Assembly (NCBI GenBank): GCA_002393195.1
Contig: DGIK01000043.1
Span: 1-61,598, forward strand
DNA length: 61,598 nucleotides
Direction of reading: 5' to 3'
Source of the DNA: Bacteroidales bacterium UBA3824
GTDB lineage: Bacteria > Bacteroidota > Bacteroidia > Bacteroidales > UBA3824
A model generated the notes under the pieces. It saw only the letters and a list, made by a program, of their open reading frames with translations, did no database searches and had not been told where the DNA came from. A program made the translations under genes and the position numbers. Positions 32,155-40,729 of this stretch are shown piece by piece. Each line of letters opens with the position of its first letter. Position 1 is the first letter of the stretch.

Positions 32155-33144
32155 ATGGCTGAAATTAAAGCAAGCGACGTTAAGAAACTCCGCGATCTTA
32201 CCGGCGCAGGTATGATGGACTGCAAGAAGGCACTCGCCGAGAGCAATGGCGATTTCGATGCCGCAATAGATATTCTCAGGAAAAAAGGTCAGAAGGTGGC
32301 AAGCAAGCGTGCCGACCGTGAGGCTAAGGAAGGCTGTGTAATTGGTACGACAGCCGCCGACGGCAAGAGCGCATACGTCGTATCGCTCAACTGCGAGACC
32401 GACTTCGTTGCCAAGAACGAAGACTTTGTAAAACTCACCAAGGACATCCTCGCAGCAGCAGTTGCAGCGGGCGTTGACAATCTTGACGCTCTCAAGGCTC
32501 TCCCCTTTGGCGCAAGCACTGTGGCTGAGGAAGTTGTACAGTTCAGCGGCAAGACCGGCGAAAAGATGGAACTCGCTTACTTTGGCAAGGTATCCGGCGA
32601 GCAGGTATATTGCTACAACCACATGGGCAATCGCCTTACCGCTCTCGTTGCCTTCAACAAGGCTCTCGATGAGACTGTTGCCAAGAACGTTGCAATGCAG
32701 GTAGCTGCTATGGCTCCTATCGCTGTTGACAAGGACGGCATCTCTCAGGAAATCATCGACAAGGAAATCGAAGTTGCAAAGGAGAAGACCGTTCAGGAGC
32801 AGATTCAGAAGAAGGTAGAAGCCGCACTCAAGAAGGAAGGCATCAATCCCGCTCACGTTGACTCTGACGACCACATCGCTTCCAACATCACCAAGGGTTG
32901 GATTACCGAGGAGCAGGGCAAACTCGCCAAGGAAATCAAGGAGAAGGTTGCAGCCGAGACTGTTGTTCCCGCCCAGATGGTAGAGAACATCGCCAAGGGC
33001 CGTCTCAACAAGTTCTACGAGGAAGTTACACTCCTCAACCAGAAGTACGAGCAGGACAACAAACTCACCATCCGTCAGTACCTCCAGAGCGTTGACAAGG
33101 ACTTGACTGTTACCGATTTCAAGAGGTTTGGTTTGGGTTACTAA
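32155..33144 (+). CDS. tsf: Translation elongation factor Ts
   Basis: EF-Ts recharges EF-Tu by nucleotide exchange. From ATG 32155 (MAEIKASDVKKLRDLTGAGMMDCKKAL) the product is 329 residues. The frame opens upstream only at a TTG. The UBA-like N-terminus is followed by the EF-Tu contact motif NCETDFVAKNEDF near 82, a duplicated dimer core, and a long insert with a lysine/glutamate-rich helix (about 200-250) typical of Bacteroidetes. It is followed by a terminator. Confidence 0.97.
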   Translation: MAEIKASDVKKLRDLTGAGMMDCKKALAESNGDFDAAIDILRKKGQKVASKRADREAKEGCVIGTTAADGKSAYVVSLNCETDFVAKNEDFVKLTKDILAAAVAAGVDNLDALKALPFGASTVAEEVVQFSGKTGEKMELAYFGKVSGEQVYCYNHMGNRLTALVAFNKALDETVAKNVAMQVAAMAPIAVDKDGISQEIIDKEIEVAKEKTVQEQIQKKVEAALKKEGINPAHVDSDDHIASNITKGWITEEQGKLAKEIKEKVAAETVVPAQMVENIAKGRLNKFYEEVTLLNQKYEQDNKLTIRQYLQSVDKDLTVTDFKRFGLGY

Positions 33145-33170
33145 GAGTACAGACTGATTTAATCAAACAT

Positions 33171-33207
33171 AAAAAGACTATCGGATTTTTTTTCGGTGGT
33201 CTTTTTT
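33171..33207 (+). terminator. Rho-independent terminator of tsf
   Basis: AGACTATCGGA pairs with TTCGGTGGTCT (with G-T pairs), followed by a T-run from 33202. The T-run also provides the -33 element of the next gene's promoter. Confidence 0.65.
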
Positions 33208-33235
33208 GTTTTTTACATCAAATCCGTTATCTTTG
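33205..33235 (+). promoter_or_regulatory. Promoter of the first rpn gene
   Basis: TTTG at 33205-33208 and TATCTTTG at 33228-33235 are 19 bp apart, an ideal layout, 27 bp before the ATG at 33262. Confidence 0.65.
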
Positions 33236-33261
33236 CGCAAAAGATTTAATACGCAAACATT

Positions 33262-34155
33262 ATGGCAAAATACCTCAACCCTAAAATCGATTTGACCTTC
33301 AAGAAGGTCTTTGGCGAGCATCCAAACCTTGTCAAGAGCCTTCTTAATGCCTTGCTGCCGTTGCCGGAAGGGATGGAGATTGTAAACGTGGAGTACCTCA
33401 CCAACGAAACTGTCCCCGACAACCCTGGCAAGAAACTTTCCATCGTGGACGTCCGTTGCACCGACAATTATGGGCGTGGGTTCATCGTGGAGATGCAGTC
33501 GCTGTGGAACGGAGAATTTTTTTCGCGCACATTATTTAATGCTGCGGCAATGTACTCCAAACAGTTGGACAAAGGCACATCTTTCGAAAGGTTGCGTGAG
33601 GTCTATGCTCTTGCACTCGTCAACGACAATGCTTTTAAATACGATGGTGACAGTGGTTATATTCAGGAGTTTTACATTGCCAACAAGAATCATCCCGATG
33701 ACATCCGTAAAGAACTCGCGCTGATTTTCGTAGAACTGCCCAAATACAAGCCCGTTGACCGTGGCAGTCGTGCCATCAAGGAATTGTGGCTCAGGTTTTT
33801 GACGGAGATAGACGAAGCCACCAAAAGCGTTGACAAGGTTTTGACTGACAACCCCGAAATAAGCGAGGCGTTGGAGATTGTAGAACGTTCTGCATATTCG
33901 GACGGCGATCTCTATAAGTACAACGACTACCGTCTCGAAATAATTACACAGCGCAATGCAATGAAAAACGAGCGTGAGGATGGATACGCCGAAGGCGAAG
34001 CCAAAGGAATTGAAAAAGGTCGCGCGGAAGGTCGCGCGGAAGGTGCAAAGCAGCAAGCCATAGAAACCGCGCGTCGAATGAAGACCAAAGGTCTTGACCT
34101 TGATACCATTTCGGATTTCACCGGTCTCACCCCCGACGAAATCGCAAAAATTTAA
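33262..34155 (+). CDS. Rpn-family PD-(D/E)XK nuclease, copy 1
   Basis: The 297-residue protein belongs to the Rpn/PDDEXK_2 (transposase_31-like) family. It opens KYLNPKIDLTFKKVFGEHPNLVKSLLN, and the nuclease site is D63 (SIVDVRCTD) with E77 and Q79 (FIVEMQS). The middle is helical (FSRTLFNAAAMYSKQL, YALALVND). The C-terminal tail carries an E/G-rich repeat (YAEGEAKGIEKGRAEGRAEGAK; 12-bp unit GGTCGCGCGGAA twice near 34018). Rpn proteins are DNA endonucleases linked to recombination and, in E. coli, to phage defence, with a short intragenic product acting as antitoxin. An internal ATG at 33961 could give a 64-residue C-terminal product. A second, near-identical copy is at 44324. Confidence 0.88.
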   Translation: MAKYLNPKIDLTFKKVFGEHPNLVKSLLNALLPLPEGMEIVNVEYLTNETVPDNPGKKLSIVDVRCTDNYGRGFIVEMQSLWNGEFFSRTLFNAAAMYSKQLDKGTSFERLREVYALALVNDNAFKYDGDSGYIQEFYIANKNHPDDIRKELALIFVELPKYKPVDRGSRAIKELWLRFLTEIDEATKSVDKVLTDNPEISEALEIVERSAYSDGDLYKYNDYRLEIITQRNAMKNEREDGYAEGEAKGIEKGRAEGRAEGAKQQAIETARRMKTKGLDLDTISDFTGLTPDEIAKI

Positions 34156-34163
34156 CAAAAACA

Positions 34164-34200
34164 AAGGGCTGACAGCATAATCGCGCCAGCCCTTCATTTT
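34164..34200 (+). terminator. Terminator after rpn copy 1
   Basis: AAAGGGCTG at 34163 pairs with CAGCCCTT at 34187-34194, followed by CATTTTTAT. It separates rpn from the convergent SPFH gene. Confidence 0.65.
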
Positions 34201-34238
34201 TATAGTTAATCTTAAAATCTCTCCTCGCTAAATCTTTC

Positions 34239-35162
34239 CTACCTATTCAAATCCACCATTGTTCCGCCGGCGGTAATTGGAATATAATTCGGAACGTTGC
34301 GACCGTCCCATTTTTCGAGGCGTTTCATTTCCTCCTCGTGCTTCCATTCCTGAACCTTCATGTCCTTAGCCTTGGCGAGTTGGGTGGCAGCGTACATTTC
34401 GGCGTCGGCCTTGATTTTTACGGCGTCGGCCTGGCCTTTGGCGCGGGCTACTTCGGCCTCGGCTTCGAGTTCGGCGGCTTGCTTGTTGGCTTCGGCTTCC
34501 TTCACCTTCTTCTGTGCTTGGGCGGCGGCGATGTTGGCCTCCTGTTCTGCCTGACGAACTTGCTGTGTGCGGTTGGCGGTCTCCTTGATTTGCTTGTCGA
34601 AATCGTCAGACCAATCCCAGTTGGTGATTGTGGTCTGGGAGATGGCGATGGGGTAGTCCTGCATACGGGTCAGGATTGCCGACGAAACCTCCTGAGTGAT
34701 TTTGTTTTGTTGCTCCACGAGTTCGTAGATGGAGTAGCGTCCGGTGGTCTCTTTGAGCGACGCCTTGATGTTGTCGCGCATTGCCGATTCGATGATGGCG
34801 TCGTTGGCGTACTTCTTCACGATTTCGAGGATGCGGTTTTCATCGTAGAAATACCGCACCGAAACTGTCGCGCCCACGGTCTGCATATCCTTGGTGATGG
34901 CGCCGTTGGCTCCTACATCGAATGAAACTTCGTATGTGCGTGGCTGCAATACGAATGTTTTTACAGTAGTTACAAACGGTATTGTCCATACGATGCCTGG
35001 CTGATATACTTGGTCTTCCACTTCGCCGAGGGTTACTTTGACACCGCGCTCCGAGGGTCCGATGATTGTGAAGCACGACGAAACCACGATGAACGCCACG
35101 ATTACCACTACAATCCAAAAGATGATTTTGGGATTGAAATTTTTCTTTTCTGTTGTCTGCAT
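34239..35162 (-). CDS. SPFH/prohibitin-family membrane protein
   Basis: The 307-residue protein has one N-terminal membrane segment (about 12-32) and an SPFH domain (about 34-200). The domain shows VSSCFTIIGPSERGVKVTLGEV and the IVWTIPFVTTVKTFVLQPRTYEV strand. A long Ala/Glu/Lys coiled coil follows (about 200-275; IAAAQAQKKVKEAEANKQAAELEAEAEVARAKGQADA). Proteins of this kind assemble into ring-like membrane scaffolds with a role in protease control and stress response. No NfeD partner is adjacent. It stands alone between a convergent rpn gene and its own promoter. Confidence 0.88.
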   Translation of the reverse strand: MQTTEKKNFNPKIIFWIVVVIVAFIVVSSCFTIIGPSERGVKVTLGEVEDQVYQPGIVWTIPFVTTVKTFVLQPRTYEVSFDVGANGAITKDMQTVGATVSVRYFYDENRILEIVKKYANDAIIESAMRDNIKASLKETTGRYSIYELVEQQNKITQEVSSAILTRMQDYPIAISQTTITNWDWSDDFDKQIKETANRTQQVRQAEQEANIAAAQAQKKVKEAEANKQAAELEAEAEVARAKGQADAVKIKADAEMYAATQLAKAKDMKVQEWKHEEEMKRLEKWDGRNVPNYIPITAGGTMVDLNR

Positions 35163-35195
35163 TTGTGTTGGGTTTTAATTGTGTTTGTAATTGCA

Positions 35196-35227
35196 CAAAT
35201 GTAAAAAAACTTTTTGTAATCTACAAT
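35196..35227 (-). promoter_or_regulatory. Promoter of the SPFH gene
   Basis: On the minus strand ATTG and TACATTTG are separated by 20 bp. The predicted transcript starts about 30 nt before ATG 35162. Confidence 0.55.
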
Positions 35228-35246
35228 GAAAGTGCACAGAAAAAAA

Positions 35247-36404
35247 TTAAATTCCAAGTTCAGCCATAATCCTGCCAACAATTTCGTCGTTGCCGGTGTG
35301 CTTGCCGGGGGTGTCGGAGAGTTTCACGACTTGGGTCCAACGGTCGCCGGTCAATACGTGCGAGAGTTTGATGACCATATTCAACGGCTTTACTCCCACG
35401 TCGTTGGTGAAATTGGTGCCGATGCCAAACGACATTCCAATCTTGCCCTTGCAATATTCTGTAATCTTCTCCACCATCTGCGGATTGAGTGCGTCTGAGA
35501 ATACGATGGTCTTGCTCAGAGGGTTGATTCTAAGGCGTTTGTAGTGGTCGATGGTCTTGTCGGCAAATTCCAACGGGTCGCCCGAATCGTGCCTTACGCC
35601 GTCGAAAAGTTTTGCAAACAACGTATCGAAATCCCTGAAAAATACCGGCGTCGTGAAAGTGTCGGAGAGCGCGATGCCGAGGTCGCCACGGTAAATTTTC
35701 ACCCAATTTTCGAGGGATGCGCGGTTGGCGTACTTGTAGCCAAACTGCGCCGCGTGAAACATAAACCATTCGTGGGCGTGTGTGCCGATTGGCACTGTGT
35801 CGTATTTCATCGCGAGATAGACGTTGCTTGTGCCTACGAAGGTGTTGTGGTAATCATTCAAAACGCCAACAACTCGGTCGTGGTTGTCGAGGGAGAAGCG
35901 GCGGCGCGTGCCAAAGTCTGCAACCTTGATACCGAATTTTTGGTAGAGTTCGGCTTTTTTGGCTGTTACGGCTGCATTTTTGTCGGCAGGGTTGCCGGGC
36001 TGTCCCGTCATCTTGAAATAGAGTTCGCTGATGATAGCCATTAGCGGCACTTCCCAAAGGATTGTCTTGTACCAATAGCCCTCGATGGCGATTTCGAGGT
36101 GTCCGCCTTGCTGCGAAATTTGCACCTCGTTGGGGTCGAAACGGTAGGCGGCGAGAAAATCCAAGTAGGACGGCGGCAGGTAGTAACACTTTTGCGCCAT
36201 AAACTTGTATTCGTCGTCGGTGAGCCTCAATTTGCTCATTGCGTTTACCTCGTCTTGCAGCCGCGCCGCAAATCCGTCTGGAAAATTGTCCGCGCCACGG
36301 TTGATGAACTTGTAGCGAACCTTGCTCAGCGGAAAGAGCGACACAACGGCGTACTGCATCGTGAATTTGTAGAGGTCGTTGTCAGTGATGTAGTTGATAA
36401 TCAT
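35247..36404 (-). CDS. pncB: Nicotinate phosphoribosyltransferase
   Basis: PncB makes nicotinate mononucleotide from nicotinate and PRPP in NAD salvage. The 385-residue protein has YKFTMQYAVVSLFP near residue 12, FGTRRRFSLDNHDRVVGVL near 160, GTHAHEWFMFHAAQF near 208 (with the histidine that is autophosphorylated in the family nearby), DGVRHDSGDPLEF near 268, and SFGIGTNFTNDVG near 342. Typical length. It is separated from the SPFH gene by 84 bp that hold the latter's promoter. Confidence 0.95.
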   Translation of the reverse strand: MIINYITDNDLYKFTMQYAVVSLFPLSKVRYKFINRGADNFPDGFAARLQDEVNAMSKLRLTDDEYKFMAQKCYYLPPSYLDFLAAYRFDPNEVQISQQGGHLEIAIEGYWYKTILWEVPLMAIISELYFKMTGQPGNPADKNAAVTAKKAELYQKFGIKVADFGTRRRFSLDNHDRVVGVLNDYHNTFVGTSNVYLAMKYDTVPIGTHAHEWFMFHAAQFGYKYANRASLENWVKIYRGDLGIALSDTFTTPVFFRDFDTLFAKLFDGVRHDSGDPLEFADKTIDHYKRLRINPLSKTIVFSDALNPQMVEKITEYCKGKIGMSFGIGTNFTNDVGVKPLNMVIKLSHVLTGDRWTQVVKLSDTPGKHTGNDEIVGRIMAELGI

Positions 36405-36518
36405 AGCGTTAATGTTTTGATTGTTAATTTGTGTATTTTTTACGCAGCAAAGTACGGCATTTTTTATGAAACCGCCAAATTTTTTTGTGGAAATTTTTTG
36501 AAAATATTTGCCTTAATT

Positions 36519-36600
36519 GGAGTGCGGGCGGCTCGCCCGCTAAAAAAGAACCGCGTAGCGGCTCGTCCGCAAAAATGGATTGCGGCTCGCCCGCTAAAAT
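36519..36600. repeat. Cluster of three REP-like hairpins
   Basis: The cores are GCGGGCGGCTCGCCCGC at 36524-36540, a diverged copy ending GCGGCTCGTCCGC at about 36570, and GCGGCTCGCCCGC near 36582. The family is the same as at 28705 and 40686, here with G-C where the 28705 units have A-T in the stem. It lies directly upstream of the promoter of the next gene. Confidence 0.75.
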
Positions 36601-36602
36601 AT

Positions 36603-36634
36603 TTTGCATTATTCATCGAAAGGTGTTATATTTG
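36603..36634 (+). promoter_or_regulatory. Promoter of the 36671 lipoprotein gene
   Basis: TTTG at 36603-36606 and TATATTTG at 36627-36634 with a 20-bp spacer, immediately after the REP cluster. Confidence 0.6.
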
Positions 36635-36670
36635 CCGTGCGTAAAAACACAAAACCACATTTTTAATATT

Positions 36671-37261
36671 ATGAAAAAACTTACCATACTCGCCGCTATG
36701 CTCCTCGCGTTTGCGGGCTGCGGCACTCAGTCAAGCGTCGGCGACAAGGAACTCAACAAATTCCTCACCGACCTTTCGCAGGCGTATTTGTCGGATTTCA
36801 ATGGGCCCAACCCGGAGGACATTGTGAAAATAGATTTTGCGGTGCGCCGTCTCGTCATCGACAGCCCCGACGCCTTCACGATGCAGGGCAAGGATATGGT
36901 CATCGACGCCGAAAAGGTGCACGCCGCTTCCGACAAGTATTTCAATTACCCCATTGCAAAGGACGATTACACCAACGAGGTGGATTTCAATGACGGCAAG
37001 TATTTCATCCGCAAGGGCAACGAAAACGAGTTTGTATTCTCGCAGGTGGACAAGGTGCTTGGCTCCAAGGGCGACACCATTATGGTAAACGCCAATATCT
37101 ACGCCTGCAAGCCAGGCTGGAAGGGCAACCTAAATTCCGACCCCGACAAATGGCAGACCGAAGACCCTGACAATATCCCCCGAAAGAGCAAGACTATGCG
37201 CACCGTCCTCATCAAAAAGGCAGACGGATTCCGCGTATTGTCTTATATCCCAGCCAATTAG
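36671..37261 (+). CDS. Lipoprotein of unknown function
   Basis: From ATG 36671 the product is 196 residues with a lipoprotein signal (LLAFAGC, Cys at residue 17). The mature part has no recognised motif. It contains predicted helices first (KELNKFLTDLSQAYLSDF) and beta strands later (YFIRKGNENEFVFSQVDKVLG, TMRTVLIKKADGFRVLSYIPA). The frame upstream of the ATG runs through the REP cluster and is artefactual. The stop is 1 bp from the end of the convergent MBL gene. Confidence 0.72.
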   Translation: MKKLTILAAMLLAFAGCGTQSSVGDKELNKFLTDLSQAYLSDFNGPNPEDIVKIDFAVRRLVIDSPDAFTMQGKDMVIDAEKVHAASDKYFNYPIAKDDYTNEVDFNDGKYFIRKGNENEFVFSQVDKVLGSKGDTIMVNANIYACKPGWKGNLNSDPDKWQTEDPDNIPRKSKTMRTVLIKKADGFRVLSYIPAN

Positions 37262-37262
37262 A

Positions 37263-38027
37263 TTATAATTCCAACCTAAGCCCGTCGTAAGCAAGATGCA
37301 CATTCGGTGGCAATTCTTGCTGCGTCGCGGCGTGTGGGATGTCGTGGCTGATGTGGGTGATGTATGCCTCGCGTGGGGCAATTTGGGCGATGAGGTCGAG
37401 AGCCTGTGGCAAGATGAAATGCGCCGGATGTGGACGCTCTTTGCGCAGGGCGTTTACGACGAGGGTTTTTGTGCCTTTGATTATATCCAACGACTCCTCC
37501 GGCACGCTCGATGCGTCGGTGATATAAGTGAAATCGCCTATCCTATAAGCCGTTACCACCATCTGCGCGTGCATCACTGGCAATGGCATTATCTCTACAC
37601 CCAATACATCTATCGGCTTGTAATACCCAAATTCGTGCAGCACGATGTCTGGCACGCCGGGGTATTTGGGCTCGGCAAAACAATATGCAAAATCGTGCCT
37701 GATTGCATTGCAGGTAAAGCCGGAGGCATAGACGGGGATGTCCTGTTGTTGAATGTAACAGAACGGCCTGATGTCGTCCAATCCCGCGAGGTGGTCGCGG
37801 TGGGGATGTGTTATCAGCAATGCGTCTATGTGTCGCACATTGTAGGCGAGGCATTGCTGTCGGAAGTCGGGGCCGGTGTCTATTACGATGCACCGCCCGT
37901 CTATCTCCACGAGTGCGCTACTCCTCAGCCGTTTGTCGTGCGGGTCGGTGGAGCGGCAGACTGCGCAGTCGCAGCCCACGATTGGTACGCCGAGCGACGT
38001 GCCTGTGCCCAAAAAAGTTACTTTCAC
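37263..38027 (-). CDS. MBL-fold metallohydrolase (PhnP-like)
   Basis: The 254-residue protein starts at GTG 38027 (MKVTFLGTGTSLGVPIVGCDCAVC). It has the metal motif THPHRDHLAGLDDIRP near 79, an upstream HHDH-type arrangement, and the C-terminal HISHD near 231. The CDCAVC cluster at residues 19-24 is typical of the PhnP/lipoyl-type branch and may bind a structural zinc. PhnP members cleave cyclic phosphodiesters; the substrate here is unknown. It is convergent with the lipoprotein gene and ends 1 bp from it. Confidence 0.85.
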   Translation of the reverse strand: MKVTFLGTGTSLGVPIVGCDCAVCRSTDPHDKRLRSSALVEIDGRCIVIDTGPDFRQQCLAYNVRHIDALLITHPHRDHLAGLDDIRPFCYIQQQDIPVYASGFTCNAIRHDFAYCFAEPKYPGVPDIVLHEFGYYKPIDVLGVEIMPLPVMHAQMVVTAYRIGDFTYITDASSVPEESLDIIKGTKTLVVNALRKERPHPAHFILPQALDLIAQIAPREAYITHISHDIPHAATQQELPPNVHLAYDGLRLEL

Positions 38028-38125
38028 GGTGTAGGTTTGTGTCTGTTGTTTTAATCAAACACAAAATTACTAAAAAAAACTTTTATTTGTATAATTTGGA
38101 TTGTAATTTGTAACATTTTATTCAA

Positions 38126-38614
38126 ATGGCGACATTGGACGATATTCAGAAATCATTGGACGACAACCGTGATAAGGTCCACAAGAAGGATTACGCTTTT
38201 TATAGCGTCGGATTCATCTCCACGCTTGCCAAGGCGAGCATCCGCGAAGGGTGCGATTGCCGCGAGTGTTGCGCCAATATGGAACGCCTCGCGCTCTACG
38301 CCGCCACCTACCCCGACCTCATCAATTCGGGCGAACAAGGCAAGCGTCAGTTGGAGGACGGTCTCGACGGCGTTACCAAGCACCTCATCAAGGCGCACGG
38401 CTATGCGCGGACGGGATGGTACAAGGCGTTGTATGCGTTGATTGGGATGGGCATAGGGCTTGCAGTGGCATTGATTGTGGTGTTGGTGATGGGCAGTAGC
38501 CTCAGCAACCCAAAGGTCGTGTTCCTTGCTGTGATGTTCATCGCAATTTTTGCAGGGTATGTCGTCGGCAGCCGCAAAGATACGACTTTTAAACAAAATC
38601 ATAAAAATCTGTAA
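38126..38614 (+). CDS. Small membrane protein of unknown function
   Basis: The 162-residue protein has an N-terminal soluble part (about 1-100) with a Cys cluster (REGCDCRECCANMERLAL near 40) and two C-terminal membrane segments (about 108-126 and 132-148). I do not recognise the family. The Cys arrangement CDCxxCC suggests metal binding or thiol chemistry on the cytosolic side. It is a single-gene unit between the divergent MBL gene and the next promoter. Confidence 0.65.
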   Translation: MATLDDIQKSLDDNRDKVHKKDYAFYSVGFISTLAKASIREGCDCRECCANMERLALYAATYPDLINSGEQGKRQLEDGLDGVTKHLIKAHGYARTGWYKALYALIGMGIGLAVALIVVLVMGSSLSNPKVVFLAVMFIAIFAGYVVGSRKDTTFKQNHKNL

Positions 38615-38629
38615 AATTGCCCATACTGG

Positions 38630-38660
38630 TTTGAAGTCATTGCATTTTTAAATAAATTTG
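38630..38660 (+). promoter_or_regulatory. Promoter of the TPR/OmpA-like lipoprotein gene
   Basis: TTTG at 38630-38633 and TAAATTTG at 38653-38660 with a 19-bp spacer match the phylum consensus fully. Confidence 0.65.
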
Positions 38661-38698
38661 CACAAATAATAACAATTAAACACAAATAGTAGTAAATT

Positions 38699-40489
38699 AT
38701 GAAGAAAAATACAGTTAATTACCTGGCTCTGATGTTGGCGACGGCGTTTCTTGCGTCGGGCTGCAACGGCCTCAAAAAAATGGCGGCAAACTCTGACCTC
38801 GTTCAGAGGAGCATCACTCCCAGTCCGTTGGAGATGCACGCCGGAAGGGTGCCGGTATCAATTACCGTAACCTTCCCGCCAAAGTATTTTGACAAGAAGG
38901 CATACTTGGTTTGCACCCCAACACTCAAATCCGACAATTTCGGCGACGAAATCAAGATGAAGAACGCCACCCTCCAAGGTTCGGCGATAAAGGACAACAA
39001 CACAACCATCGACTACAAGACCGGCGGCACTTATACATATAAGGACACTATCGACTATTCAGACCATTTTAGGAGTTCTGACCTCGTCCTCAATATGAAG
39101 GCCACCAAGGGCACAAAAACCGAGGATGTCTGCAACATTAAGATTGGCGACGGTGTCAACGTGACCCCCTTGCTCGTCCAGGAAGGTGTTCGTGTTGATA
39201 ATGGAGTTGATGAAAACGCTACCCCCGCAGCCAAAGCCGCTGCTAATGCTGGTCTCCTGATCGACGTGAATGTTCCCAAGCCCACAAGCAGCCTTACCAC
39301 CAAGAGCCTCACGATGTACTATCCGATGCAGCAGTCGACCTTCAATCCCAAGGAGCAGAAGAAGAGCGAGGTTGCTGACTTCGTAAATCTCCTCACCGGC
39401 GCTTCGTCAGACGTCAATACCACCATCAAGTCCATCGAAGTGGCATCCTACGCATCGCCCGACGGCCCCGAGGATATGAACCAGAAACTTGTGGACCAGC
39501 GTGGCAAGACCGGCGAGCAGTTCACCAAAAATCAGCTCAAAAAGGTGGAGGGCGCAAGCAACGTAATCTCCCGCCAGACCACACAGTCGGAAGACTGGGA
39601 AGGCTTTAAGAAGATGCTTGAATCCTCCAATCTGCGCGACAGGGACTTGATTCTCCGTGTATTGTCGATGTATTCCGACCCCACCACCCGCGAGCGCGAA
39701 ATCAAGAACATCGCCGCTGCATACACTTCGCTCAAATCTGACGTGCTGCCCAAGCTCCGCCGTTCGGAAATCAACGCAGTATTGCAGACCAAGGAGAAGT
39801 CTGACGCAGAACTCGCCGACCTCGCAAAGTCCAATTTTGACGAACTCACCCAGGACGAGGCTCTCTACGCATCCACAATGCCGTCCATCGACAATGCCGC
39901 TAAGATTGCCATCCTCAGAAAGTACACCGCCAAGTATCCGCAGGATTGGCGCGGCTTCAACAACCTCGGCGTTGCCCTCATCCGCGACGGTCAGCTCGCC
40001 GACGCACAGACACAGCTCACCAAGGCTAAGTCTATCGACGCCAACCAGGCTATTGTTTACAACAACCTCGGTGTCATCGACCTCGCCAACAGCGACGCTC
40101 CCAAGGCTAAGGAGAATTTCTCCAAGGCACGCAACATCGGTTGTGATGAGGCTGGCTACAACCTCGGCGTAATGAACATCCGCGACGGTGAATACGAGAA
40201 GGCTGTTGCCAACTTCGGCAGCACTCCCTCGTTCAACAAGGCTCTCGCTCAGGTACTTGCAAAGAACGTCAGCGACGCTTCGCGCACCATCAGCCAAGTT
40301 AACAGCCAGGATGCTTACGTTGACTACTTGAAGGCAATCATCTCCGCCAAAAACAACAACGAGGACGGCGTGATGAAGAGCCTCAAAGAAGCCTGCAAGA
40401 AGAATCCCGAATTGATGGACTACGCAGAATTTGACGTAGAGTTCATCCGCTACTTCGACCAGGAAAACTTCAAGTCGATTGTACACTAA
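38699..40489 (+). CDS. Large lipoprotein with OmpA-like and TPR domains
   Basis: The 596-residue lipoprotein (lipobox LASGC, Cys 22) has a beta-rich region (about 40-200). An OmpA-like segment follows (about 205-290; YYPMQQSTFNPKE, IEVASYASPDGPEDMNQKLVDQRGKTGEQF, the usual peptidoglycan-binding order). The C-terminal half has TPR repeats (about 420-500; DWRGFNNLGVALIRDGQLADAQTQLTKAKSI, VYNNLGVIDLANSDAPKAKENFSKA). It probably sits in the outer membrane and bridges to the cell wall. Codon use is that of a highly expressed gene, in line with its strong promoter and terminator. Confidence 0.8.
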   Translation: MKKNTVNYLALMLATAFLASGCNGLKKMAANSDLVQRSITPSPLEMHAGRVPVSITVTFPPKYFDKKAYLVCTPTLKSDNFGDEIKMKNATLQGSAIKDNNTTIDYKTGGTYTYKDTIDYSDHFRSSDLVLNMKATKGTKTEDVCNIKIGDGVNVTPLLVQEGVRVDNGVDENATPAAKAAANAGLLIDVNVPKPTSSLTTKSLTMYYPMQQSTFNPKEQKKSEVADFVNLLTGASSDVNTTIKSIEVASYASPDGPEDMNQKLVDQRGKTGEQFTKNQLKKVEGASNVISRQTTQSEDWEGFKKMLESSNLRDRDLILRVLSMYSDPTTREREIKNIAAAYTSLKSDVLPKLRRSEINAVLQTKEKSDAELADLAKSNFDELTQDEALYASTMPSIDNAAKIAILRKYTAKYPQDWRGFNNLGVALIRDGQLADAQTQLTKAKSIDANQAIVYNNLGVIDLANSDAPKAKENFSKARNIGCDEAGYNLGVMNIRDGEYEKAVANFGSTPSFNKALAQVLAKNVSDASRTISQVNSQDAYVDYLKAIISAKNNNEDGVMKSLKEACKKNPELMDYAEFDVEFIRYFDQENFKSIVH

Positions 40490-40504
40490 GGAAGTCGCTT
40501 TGTG

Positions 40505-40586
40505 AGAAATAGTACAAATCATTGCAAATCAGACAAATATATAATCAAATAATTTGTAAGATTTTGTAAATATTTGAAAGATTTCT
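40505..40586. repeat. Imperfect palindrome of phased CAAAT words
   Basis: The sequence starts with AGAAAT at 40505 and ends with ATTTCT at 40586. CAAAT occurs at 40515, 40525 and 40534 on the left arm, mirrored by ATTTG/TTTTG/TTTTG-like copies on the right. It lies between the lipoprotein stop and its terminator. Confidence 0.55.
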
Positions 40587-40610
40587 GTCCGTCAGGACAC
40601 TGATAATTTA

Positions 40611-40644
40611 AAAAGCCGCGTCAATTAAGATGCGGCTTTTTTTC
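40611..40644 (+). terminator. Terminator of the TPR/OmpA-like lipoprotein gene
   Basis: AAAAGCCGC at 40611 pairs with GCGGCTTTT, followed by a T-run. A smaller hairpin, TGTCC-GTCA-GGACA, precedes it at about 40586. Confidence 0.8.
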
Positions 40645-40664
40645 GTTGTTTCAAAAATTATGTT

Positions 40665-40672
40665 TACATTTG
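40665..40672 (+). promoter_or_regulatory. -7 box upstream of gldH
   Basis: TACATTTG is a perfect -7 match. No good -33 element is at the expected distance. A REP-like unit lies in the resulting leader. Confidence 0.45.
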
Positions 40673-40685
40673 CATTGTAAATATG

Positions 40686-40709
40686 GAGTGCAGGCGGCTC
40701 GCCTGCTAT
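40686..40709. repeat. Single REP-like hairpin in the gldH leader
   Basis: The core GCAGGCGGCTCGCCTGC at 40690-40706 belongs to the family seen at 28705 and 36519. The stem carries an A-T pair and a G-C pair exchanged in step with each other, so the hairpin is kept while the sequence changes. Confidence 0.65.
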
Positions 40710-40729
40710 CAACATAAAACACAAATACT

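Noticed and set aside
36485..36670. N-terminal extension of the 36671 lipoprotein
   Set aside because: It runs through REP-like units and the promoter; the lipoprotein signal begins at 36671.
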